The notes under the pieces: model-generated | Databases searched by the model: none | What the model was told of the DNA's origin: nothing | What the model saw: the letters and a program-made list of their open reading frames with translations, nothing else | Made by a program: the position numbers and the translations under genes | NCBI RefSeq assembly: GCF_026151205.1 | Contig: NC_087074.1 | Coordinates: forward strand, 10,139,226 to 10,203,225 | DNA: 64,000 bases | From: Bolinopsis microptera | Lineage: Eukaryota > Ctenophora > Tentaculata > Lobata > Bolinopsidae | Reading direction: 5' to 3' | In this document: positions 42,610 to 51,488 of the stretch, one piece after another | Numbering within the stretch: the first letter of the stretch is position 1 | How the letters are laid out: every line of letters starts with the position of its first letter

Positions 42610-45411
42610 GAACTTATTCAGTCCCGAGAAACTTTTGGAACGGCGAAATCATTTCTTGCAGCTGGAGAAAAGTTGAAAATCGCAGAACAGAAACTAAATT
42701 TCTTAAAACGATGTAAACGACGACAAGTTTTTCCAGTTTTCATTTCGAACAGTTTTTCACATCAACAGTCATTATTTCCCATCTGTCAATCTAGGAATAT
42801 ACAACATCATCTGAACAGACTCAGAACAGTAGCATTAAATCAACATATTTCTTATCAGTATCAGATTATCGCAGACAGTAAACTTCATATTGCACAGTTC
42901 AAGAACACTCTATACAATACAGTTGAACAACACGTTTTTCATAGAATTATAGCCATATCAGAAAGAAACCAGATTTCTATTAAAGAACAGTATAAGATGA
43001 ACCTGCAGAACAAGTTTACTTGGCTACTCAGTAAATATTATCCACCACCGCCCCCTACTCCACCGACAGTTATTCAACCTGCAGCAGATCGCGTGACTAC
43101 ACTCAACTGTGAATCAGTTTCAGATAACCAGAAATCTGTTCTTGCACTTGGGCCTAATTTTGCAGTAACACCACATGTTAATCAGGAGTTCAAGGACAAA
43201 GTTTCCATGGACATTGCACAATGCGTGTTTAAGATCAGACATAAGCAAGCATTTGAACAACAACCAGTAGAACAGTCTATGGATTCAGAAGAACAGGCTA
43301 ATAATACTCCAGAACATCATGAAGAAGCAGAAGAAGCAGAAGAGCCTACCTCGAAGAAGATCAAGAGGATTTGTCCCTTCCCCACACCCTTCACCCGAAC
43401 CCCTGACCCCGCTTGCCCTGAACTTGAGGATAAACTCGCATGTTTCAACCGTTTTGTCCTGAACTTAGTGAATAACCATCAGTCAAAAGACAACCTTACT
43501 CGCTCACAGAAACAAGGCTTATATTCACTAAGAACGGATAGAACTATACATGTCTCAGTTTCAGACAAGTGTGGAGAGTTCGTAGTTACCACCAAGGATA
43601 TTCATAGAACGCTGACGGAGAAACACCTAGAGGAAACTGCAGTTTACCTGCAGATACTCCCAACTAGGAAGGTACGAGGTCAGACAGTGACAGTTACGGA
43701 ACCCACCTCCATCCAGAATTCACAACTCATAAAAAGAATGACCACTCAACTGGTAGATAGCTCCAATCAATTGTGGAAGAAAGTATGGACACAGCGAGGG
43801 CTCGATGATGATTATTTCAGACAAATCAGAGTTCCGGATCATGTTTCTCTTCCAGTCTTATATGTACTTATCAAGACTCACAAGAATTCTCCAGAATGTT
43901 TCAGAAACACCATCCCTCTGGAACAGGTGAAAGTACGACCCATTATCAGCTGTGTTGACTCACCCACAGAGAGATTGAGCTGGCTGGTGACAACCATCCT
44001 CAAACCATTACTGAAGGAAATACCCAGTCACCTTGGTAATCTCTTTGAACATCTGGAAACTCTTCGTGCAATTCCGAAAGAACAGCTAGCTGGCAGGAGA
44101 ATCTTCTCGGCGGACATTTCAGCACTTTATACCAACATAAATGTCCAAGGTTGTATTGATGACGTTATAGAACTGGCCACTGAGCACCGGGAAAAACTTG
44201 ATCTCATGGGACTGAACCTGACTGATGTTCACGAGATCCTATTGCACATCCTGACTAGTTCATACTTTGTGTATAATGGGACTCTGTGGATACAGCAGGA
44301 TGGCCTTTTCATGGGATTGAGACCGGGACCATTTTGCGCAGTGATCAGAGTGTACAAGTTTGAGAGAAGCTCGGTTTACACTGACTTACATTACTTGTCG
44401 GTCTACTTATCTGACTTCTACAAGCGGTACATTGACGACGCCACCAGCACAGCTGTAACAAGAGAAGAAGCTCTAGCACTTGTTCAGAGTATCGCAGACC
44501 CGGACCCTGACAAGAAACTCAAGTGGGAGGTAGAGTTTCCGGAGAACGACCAAGAGTTCATCCCATTCCTTAACACAGAGCTTAGAGTGGAACCTGATGG
44601 AACTGTGACGAGCCGCTTGTACCGTAAGCCACAGCAGAAAGACATCACACTTCACAAGAATTCATGTCACCCAGAATCTGTGAAGACGAACACCGTGATC
44701 AACCTGTATAAAGAAGCGGACAAGATCTCGTCAGGACCTCAGGAGAGAGAACATTCATACAGCATTTTAGACCGTCTTATGACTAGAAACGGGTATCAAA
44801 CACCCAGAAATTATTCCAACAGACGTCGTAGTAGTATTAGTAATAGAAATAGGGAGGATAACAGAACAGTGCTTAAGTTAGATTTTATCTCAGACAGTAT
44901 CAGTAACAGAATTAGGAATCATATTAAACAGAACAATTTACCTATTAAAGTTATATTTTCCCCAGCTAGAAAACTAAGAAATATTGTGTGTAATAACAGA
45001 CCGTATGATAAGAGAACCTGTATTATTAACTCCTGTAAAATTTGTCCTTTATTAATAACTGAAAATAAAGATTGTGAGGTGAAGAACGTTGTGTATAAGA
45101 TTACCTGTAAAATCTGTAATAATATTTATATTGGTGAGACGTGCAGGAGGGCACATGATAGGCTCGGAGAGCACCTAAGATATGCTAAATTTCCTTTAAC
45201 TCCTTCTAACACTAGTCAAGCTTTTGCTATTCATTATAACAGTTTACATAGGGGGTCAGAACCCAATTTAGAATTTGAGATTTTAAAAACAGAAAGCAAC
45301 ACAGCTAGAAGAAAGATTGCAGAAGCAATGCTTATTTTGAAGTTCAAACCTAACATTAACAAGAGAGATGAGTTAGAAACAATCAAACGTTTTTTAGTAA
45401 CAAGTACATAA
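42571..45411 (+). CDS. Penelope-like retroelement polyprotein: reverse transcriptase + GIY-YIG endonuclease
   Basis: An intact 946-aa frame. Residues 1-300 are a helical basic N-terminus with a poly-proline patch (PPPPPTPP, about 152). An acidic stretch (about 240-265) is followed by the DKG-like motif SDKCGEFVV (about 330). The RT core has LPVLYVLIKTHKN and RPIISC (about 428-462), motif A FSADISALYTN with Asp515, motif B DGLFMGLRPGPF (about 575) and motif C YIDD (620-623). Next comes a CIINSCKICP cysteine pair, then the GIY-YIG nuclease VVYKITCK..NNIYIGETCR (about 839-858) with downstream R and EH. Such elements reverse-transcribe at a nick made by the GIY-YIG domain. No stop or frameshift was seen, so it may be active. 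Confidence 0.95.
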   Translation: MRLINNTPIRILHELIQSRETFGTAKSFLAAGEKLKIAEQKLNFLKRCKRRQVFPVFISNSFSHQQSLFPICQSRNIQHHLNRLRTVALNQHISYQYQIIADSKLHIAQFKNTLYNTVEQHVFHRIIAISERNQISIKEQYKMNLQNKFTWLLSKYYPPPPPTPPTVIQPAADRVTTLNCESVSDNQKSVLALGPNFAVTPHVNQEFKDKVSMDIAQCVFKIRHKQAFEQQPVEQSMDSEEQANNTPEHHEEAEEAEEPTSKKIKRICPFPTPFTRTPDPACPELEDKLACFNRFVLNLVNNHQSKDNLTRSQKQGLYSLRTDRTIHVSVSDKCGEFVVTTKDIHRTLTEKHLEETAVYLQILPTRKVRGQTVTVTEPTSIQNSQLIKRMTTQLVDSSNQLWKKVWTQRGLDDDYFRQIRVPDHVSLPVLYVLIKTHKNSPECFRNTIPLEQVKVRPIISCVDSPTERLSWLVTTILKPLLKEIPSHLGNLFEHLETLRAIPKEQLAGRRIFSADISALYTNINVQGCIDDVIELATEHREKLDLMGLNLTDVHEILLHILTSSYFVYNGTLWIQQDGLFMGLRPGPFCAVIRVYKFERSSVYTDLHYLSVYLSDFYKRYIDDATSTAVTREEALALVQSIADPDPDKKLKWEVEFPENDQEFIPFLNTELRVEPDGTVTSRLYRKPQQKDITLHKNSCHPESVKTNTVINLYKEADKISSGPQEREHSYSILDRLMTRNGYQTPRNYSNRRRSSISNRNREDNRTVLKLDFISDSISNRIRNHIKQNNLPIKVIFSPARKLRNIVCNNRPYDKRTCIINSCKICPLLITENKDCEVKNVVYKITCKICNNIYIGETCRRAHDRLGEHLRYAKFPLTPSNTSQAFAIHYNSLHRGSEPNLEFEILKTESNTARRKIAEAMLILKFKPNINKRDELETIKRFLVTST

Positions 45412-46090
45412 TAAACAGGGTGTAACATATTTTATACTTTACAGACAGGGGATTGTCTACACATATGTAGTGATTTTTAGTGATATTTATAGGTTTTGTT
45501 TACTTTCTGAGTACAGGGACCACATCTCACACACGCACACTTCCGCCTCCTATTCAACACACTACCCTTACAACATCAATCAAACCATATTAGGCTCCCA
45601 CGTTTCACACTTCTCATTGGTCAGTACGATTCCCGCCATTTCCACTCCACACTAGATACATACCTACACACTTCACATCATGCACCTGTTCACCGTTGTA
45701 GCACTCCATGCTTCTGTATCATGTGTAGTATATTTAGTAGTAGTTTTAGGAATGTACAGTATTTACTATAAAAGTTTGTCGTCGTATAAATTAGTTTTGT
45801 TATGAATTTTGTTATGACTTTTTTGTATCGAATTTTTGGATAAAGTTGATTGATTAAAAATAAATTAATGTACACAAAATTTGCCTCAGATATATGTTTT
45901 TTACGTTTTGAATTTTTAACACTTGTTTTTAGATCATGAATACGATGTAGTTACATTGAAACGTCGAGTAATCTCCTTTCCCTAATAAGAGCATTTTTAC
46001 TTGTCGCAACAACCGGGATAAAGATAATTTTACCCAGAATACATTACAACAATGCGACTCATAAATAATACTCCAATCCGGATTTTACAT
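45240..46090 (+). repeat. 3' pseudo-LTR of the Penelope-like element
   Basis: Near-identical to 41759-42609 and ending exactly after gattttacat, inside what would be the next ORF copy (13 codons). Unique sequence begins at 46091. Confidence 0.9.
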
Positions 46091-46280
46091 ATTTCATAAA
46101 GTAATGATTAAAAATTGAAATATCAAAATTGGACAGTGATCTTGAATTTCCCTGATAAAAAATATATATATATATTAAATCAGTTTCTGTATAAAAGTGT
46201 TTAAACCTGTGTAGACAGTTTTGCAGTTCCTGCAAAAGAGAACATTAGTTTCTAGTAACTGAATTAACTTACACAAACTT

Positions 46281-46350
46281 GAAATGAAATGAAATGAAAT
46301 GAAATGAAATGAAATGAAATGAAATGAAATGAAATGAAATGAAATGAAAT
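46281..46350. repeat. (GAAAT)n microsatellite
   Basis: About 13-14 perfect units. On the minus strand it would be the 3' tail of the LINE fragment next to it. Confidence 0.95.
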
Positions 46351-46927
46351 GAGGTATTTATATCCCGCTCATATGATTAACCAACAACACAAGGAAGGTA
46401 GTTAACCATGTCAGAGCGGCTGACTGTGAGTGATGTGAGCAAATGTGTAAAAATGAACAAGAGTATAACGTAATATTAATATAAGACCAAGACAAAATTA
46501 AAAAATCTTTTATTTTAAACCACACTAAACTAAAAAGAAGCAGAGACCATACAATACATGTAGGTATAATAAAGGTTAGTACAGTGACATAGAAAGGTAG
46601 AGAACTTAGACATAAAATGGAGTGCAGTAAGAAATAAAAGCCAAGGTGTCTTGCAAAAAGAAGACAAATGGAAAGAAAAAACATCAAAACTGATTATATA
46701 AATGGTTCTTTAACATTCGCTTGAAGCAGTTGGCATCAGTAATACATCTCAACATCAGTGGAAGAGAGTTCCATGCAATCGGTGCATGGCTTGAGAAACG
46801 TCTGTCATCAACTTTGGACTTTTTATTCTTAAATGGTACCTTGAGCATGAGATGGTCACCAGGTCTCTTCGACCTGGTCATGATCATGGTGTTTAAACAA
46901 GTTAGTCGAGTTTCAGTATTTGCTTAA
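46351..46927 (-). pseudogene. LINE C-terminal fragment and 3'UTR, minus strand
   Basis: The reverse strand encodes RRFSSHAPIAWNSLPLMLRC and FKRMLKNHLYNQF then a stop at 46684, the usual CR1/L2 C-terminus. About 330 bp of 3'UTR follow, then the pentamer tail. Upstream parts are missing (5' truncation). Confidence 0.7.
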
Positions 46928-46949
46928 TAAGCTGGTAATCGCACCGTTC

Positions 46950-47420
46950 CCAATGTAAATGAAAAGTTTCGTGACCTTCAATTTGCGTAATTATTTGGAG
47001 ATACTGATTTAGAGATCACATGTGATGGGAAGCGTCATCTGGGAGCAGTCATAGGTGGAGAGGAGGCTGGAGAGACATATGTAAAAAAGAAAGTAGAGAA
47101 ATGGGTGAAGGATGTAGAAGAGTTGTCAGAAATTGCCCTTGATGAACCCCAGGCTGCCCTATCAGGGTATTATATATACCAAAGCCCTATGTCATCGGTG
47201 TACCTTTGTGATGCGTACCATTCAAGACACTAAAGACCTCTTCATCCCATTGGAGAAGTGTATAAGAGAAAAGTTCACTCCGGGAATTATTGGTAGGAAT
47301 GTGTCTGACCTGCACAGGAGAATGTTTGCGCTACCTGTGCTGTAAGATTAGGGGGGCTTGGTATTGTTAATCCAGTAGAATTTAATAAAATAAATGAAGA
47401 GAATTCGGATACACGATTAA
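46950..47420 (+). pseudogene. Retroelement ORF fragment, frameshifted
   Basis: Frames give DLEITCDGKRHLGAVIGGEE, KVEKWVKDVEELSEIALDEP, then after a shift near 47170 TFVMRTIQDTKDLFIPLEKC and GGLGIVNPVEFN. The GxRHLGAVIG and GGLGI patterns recall C-terminal regions of reverse-transcriptase ORFs seen in invertebrate repeats. Class not assigned. Confidence 0.45.
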
Positions 47421-48500
47421 ACAAAATACGAATACCCACGTAACCGACAGACAAACTAAGGAAATGCAAATTTGTTTTTGAAACGAGCTATATATAAAGC
47501 TATAAAGTAGCGCTCGACTCCAAATTGAACTCAAATGAAAATGCGCTCTACTTTTGACTTTACTTACACTTACACTCAGTGTACACCCAGTGTTAACTAG
47601 TATTACACACTGGTAAACTCTACGTAACGCGCGAAAATAATAATTCTATGGCGTTTTCATTGTCACATCTCACGTCGACGGGATTAAACGCGCGCGCGCG
47701 TAACATCTTATCTTACTGCTATCTCAACGAATAAACACACAACGACTTTGACAATTGACCGACGACTTAACGATTGTGAGTTATGACGGACTTAACTGTA
47801 TGGGTCAACTACTAAAACTGCATTGTATACTATCTTAATCATTATACTGGACATGAGATGACGAAGTATCTTAAGCAGCACTTTATACCTCCACTTAGAA
47901 CTTGATTAGTCACGAACAATAGAATCATTATAAATCAATACAATAAAACATCTTGATCAATAAATGCCTAGCAGCACCAGACAGCGGCCGTGTACCTTTT
48001 TCAACTCCACGGAGTCCCTGATGGACTTTTGTTTACTTTTGTTAATAATTTGACCGCAACCTTTCTTTCTCGAAACACAAATCTTACTGTGCTTCATTAC
48101 AGTATTAAGATAATATAAAGCAAATCATGTGAATATATGACTACGAAATAGATCTATAGATTTGTCCACAATATTTAATACCGTATTGATGGTTTTGAAT
48201 TTTGTATATTGAATTTTAATGTGAAGCGTTTACTCTTTCCCCTCGGCAATTAATTAGAAAGATAGATTAATGACAATAATTGCCAAATGACGTAGTAGAT
48301 ATAGATGTTCAATGTTGTAGAGTGATTTCAAGAGTAGTGGTCCACAGGGGTCCGAAAAAGCCGTACAGGCACTTGGGTCCTTATCCTTGTCACTAGTCCC
48401 AATTGGATTCACTTTACACAAAACATGAACGTTTACAATTTAGACGTACACATTGGCACGATATTTATTAGAAAGCAAACAGTATAAAATAATACGTGCG
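47421..48500. other. Unassigned sequence
   Basis: A (GC)n patch at 47689-47700; otherwise no ORF or recognised repeat. Confidence 0.4.
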
Positions 48501-48975
48501 TGCGCGGCTTGAGCCGCGCCGCATAACAATTTATGCGTTTAGGGGCTGGAGTACGCGTGTTTACAGATTAATGAATTGTTGCATTGTAAATATTTAAAGT
48601 TGACGATATATTATGATTTAATAGTAAATTTTTCAAAGCTGGCTTTGGACTTAGGTAAAATTATAACTTATTTATTTTAAAGAAAAAACCACGGATAGTT
48701 TTAAATTTACATAGTCGTATAACTATAATCAAGTTAATCCTGTTTTCAAGAATGCGCGGCTTTGGCGGCCAGTTATTGACTTGTACATAAAATTGAATTT
48801 TAAATAGAAATGTGAATGTATTAAAATTTAAAACTTTCAAAACGGAGGCTTATAAATATTATTATATTATGACTGTAAAATAAAGGATAAAATTTTAAAT
48901 TTGTTTCACTAAAAATTTGTTTCACTATTGGATGCGCGGCGCGGCCCAGTAACGCATCGCGCTACAAAGAAACAC

Positions 48976-49082
48976 TTGTCATACGTTGTATGACCCGCCG
49001 CGCACGAAGTGCGCGGCTCCCCTGTAGCGTCGAAGACGCTACACTATAGTGAAGCGACCGTGGGGGTCACCACGTGATACAA
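48976..49082 (+). mobile_element. Micro-element family T, copy T1
   Basis: Begins ttgtcatacgttgtatgacc and ends caccacgtgatacaa; flanked by agaaacac (48968-48975, 49083-49090), an 8-bp duplication. Holds two strong hairpins with gaa loops: ccgcgcac/gtgcgcgg and tgtagcgtc/gacgctaca. Confidence 0.85.
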
Positions 49083-49117
49083 AGAAACACTAAAATTGAA
49101 AATGGGCACACATCAGT

Positions 49118-49242
49118 TTGATTCACGATGTCAATCCTTCGCAGCTCGGTGAGGCACAGTGGTGCATCTCGCCGATCTACCGAAGTGGTTGCGAAAAGCA
49201 TTATTTGATGCGCGCGCGACCCAGTAGTGCATCGCGCTACAA
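49118..49242 (+). mobile_element. Micro-element family S, copy S3
   Basis: Begins ttgattcacgatgtcaatcc and ends gcatcgcgctacaa; flanked by acatcagt (49110-49117, 49243-49250), an 8-bp duplication. Confidence 0.9.
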
Positions 49243-50527
49243 ACATCAGTATGTTCATTTATTGGTTAGAGTTAGATTTAAGGTTAGGGTCAGGGTTATG
49301 GTTAGGTTTAGGTGTTAGGGTCGGTTAGGAAATCAAATTAACGGGTGTTATTTTAATGTTGACGTGGAATAGATTGACATGGGCTCGCTATAAGTATAGT
49401 GGCACTTACTTGAATCATACATCTTATTTGTTTGGCATAGTGATTGGTGCACCATAGCAAAATTTTGAATTCGGTTTGAGGGCTTATGCTTGGTTATTAT
49501 AGTAGTGCGCGCTTACCGGGCATACATTATGCGATACGCTGGGACTGGAGTACCGTTACGTTTAGAACGTATTGTTATTACACGTACGAAATTAGTTTTA
49601 ATAGATTTTCAAAAGCTGATTGGACATTAGTAACAATCTCTATTATTAAAGAAAAAACCGGATATTTTAAATTAGGCAAAGTGTTCTATTATAAGTTACA
49701 TTAGTTTTAGAATGGCAGTGCGGCATATTGACTTGAATAAATGCATTAAAAGACATGGAAAGATGTTTAAAAAATTAAATTATAAATATCCTCTATTTTA
49801 TGACTGTAAAATAAAGGAAAAATTTATATTTTTTGCTAAAAGTTTGAATTATTTGGTGCGGGGTATTAACGCATCGCTCAAAAACATTGTCACATCGTGT
49901 TTGGCCAAATTGCTCCTTTCGATGAAGTACACTTAGTAGGACTGTCGAAGTTTCAAGAAATAATTGAAAATGGCAAATCGTTTGATTCCGATTATTTTGA
50001 TGCTCATAACTCCTTATATCAGGAATTGTAGATTTATAACCAAATATAAATTATCACTTAACACAAACACTTTGATCTATTTATGATCCAGAGCCCTTAT
50101 TGCGCTTGCAGTGGCGCGCGCCCGCCTCCCATGACAAGCGCGCTTGACGGATGTTACTCGTCTAAATTTCTTCGGAGTAGCGCGCGCCGCTTTCTTCTCG
50201 AAGGCAAGTGCTACGAAGTAGCGCGCGCCGGGCCAGATCATTAACAATGGTCAACAAGCGCGCCCGCAGTGGCGCGAAAGCATTTGTCGCGATAGCATTT
50301 GTGAGCAGCAGTGAGCAGCAGTTAGTAGCAGTCATACAACGTAAGACAAGAACGGACATAGTTTTATTGGTTAGGTGAAACCTTAGGACCCCAGGCTATT
50401 TTATTTATGTTGATCATAATCATATATATATAAATAGAAATTAGGTGGAATGACAGGTTGAGCACCGCTTAGTAATTAACAATTAAAGCGCACGGCGCCG
50501 CGCACGTTTTAGAAGCACGAAAGAAGT

Positions 50528-50753
50528 TTGATTCACGATGTCAATTGTCAATCTTTTGTCTTTCACAGCTCGGCGTTGTAGGTTTATAACCTACCAGGAC
50601 GCGTGCCGAGTTGGACTCGTCGACGGTCCAATATATGGAACAGATATTTTACGAGTATCACCCGTTAAAGCTCGGCGAGGCCCAGTGGTGCGTCTCGCCC
50701 ATCGTCGATCTACCGAAGAGAAGATGCGAAGGATCGAGTGCATCGCGCTACAA
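50528..50753 (+). mobile_element. Micro-element family S, copy S5, with R4 inserted in it
   Basis: Begins ttgattcacgatgtcaatt and ends gcatcgcgctacaa; flanks aaagaagt (50520-50527) and aaagaaat (50754-50761) are an 8-bp duplication with one mismatch. Confidence 0.8.
50576..50668 (+). mobile_element. Micro-element family R, copy R4
   Basis: Begins ttgtaggtttataacctacc and ends tatcacccgttaa. Flanked by agctcggcg (50567-50575, 50669-50677), a perfect 9-bp duplication of S sequence that is single in S3, giving a clear nested-insertion order. Confidence 0.9.
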
Positions 50754-50810
50754 AAAGAAATATATAGTGTGTAGCAATTTACTTTTTATTTCGGCTCTTA
50801 CTAATTATAT

Positions 50811-51176
50811 TCGCTCGCCCGAAAATTTCACGTGACTTTGGTTTTTATGGTTTTGCAGCCGTACAAAACGGTTTTACATAAACCCTAATCCCAACTCTAA
50901 CGGCCCTAATCATAACCCCGAAGCTATCCATAACCCTTACCACAACTCTATCCCTAACCCGAGCCCTAGAAACAATCGAATTCATTTTTTACTAGCCTGT
51001 CACGTGACCAAAATGGTTTTTTGCCCATAACTCTCCAGGGTAGCATTTTTACCCTACGTCATGGGAGTGATTCGGAATCAGCGTCCAAAAATACACCGAT
51101 CGAGATTAATAACACACCCAAAGGGCCTTTTCACAAGAATTTTCTTATAATTTGGGCGAGCGATTTAGTAGGAGCG
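50811..51176. mobile_element. Repeat element with degenerate CCCTAA units, copy 1
   Basis: Left end cgctcgcccgaaaattt, right end (reversed) cgctcctactaaatcgctcgcc; the interior has about ten ccctaa/cccta-like units and a cacgtgac...gtcacgtgac pair. An inverted copy lies at 62949-63227. Confidence 0.65.
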
Positions 51177-51488
51177 ATTTATTTCACGTTTTGATCTTAA
51201 TACCCGATTTTTGTTAAATCAATTTAATTCGTGGCTATTTGCCGCTAAATTTTTTTAAAGATGGCGGCAGTATATCTAAATTAGTAAATTAATAAATATG
51301 AATTGCTTTAATTTGTTGATATAATTTCATGTACATTGACAAATATAATTTATACAATTAACAATATACATTTCTATTGCCACAATAAAAATTGCAAAAT
51401 CGTAAAATCGAATCGAAGTCCTTGCCGACTAAAAACAGCATAACATTGTTTTTTCTTTTTTCTTACTCTCCCATTTTTTAGTTTTCTC

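Larger units (their letters stand above)
48540..50035 (+). repeat. Two diverged copies of an AT-rich, formerly coding-like segment
   Basis: 48540-48900 and 49540-49850 align with many changes (gggactggagta, tttcaaagctg.ttggac, aaagaaaaaacc, tatgactgtaaaataaagga). The second copy keeps short frames: GYFKLGKVFYYKLH; then MAVRHIDLNKCIKRHGKMFK...YDCKIKEKFIFFAKS; then in another frame VFGQIAPFDEVHLVGLSKFQ to a TAG at 50028. Product not recognised. The micro-elements T1 and S3 lie between the two copies. Confidence 0.5.
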
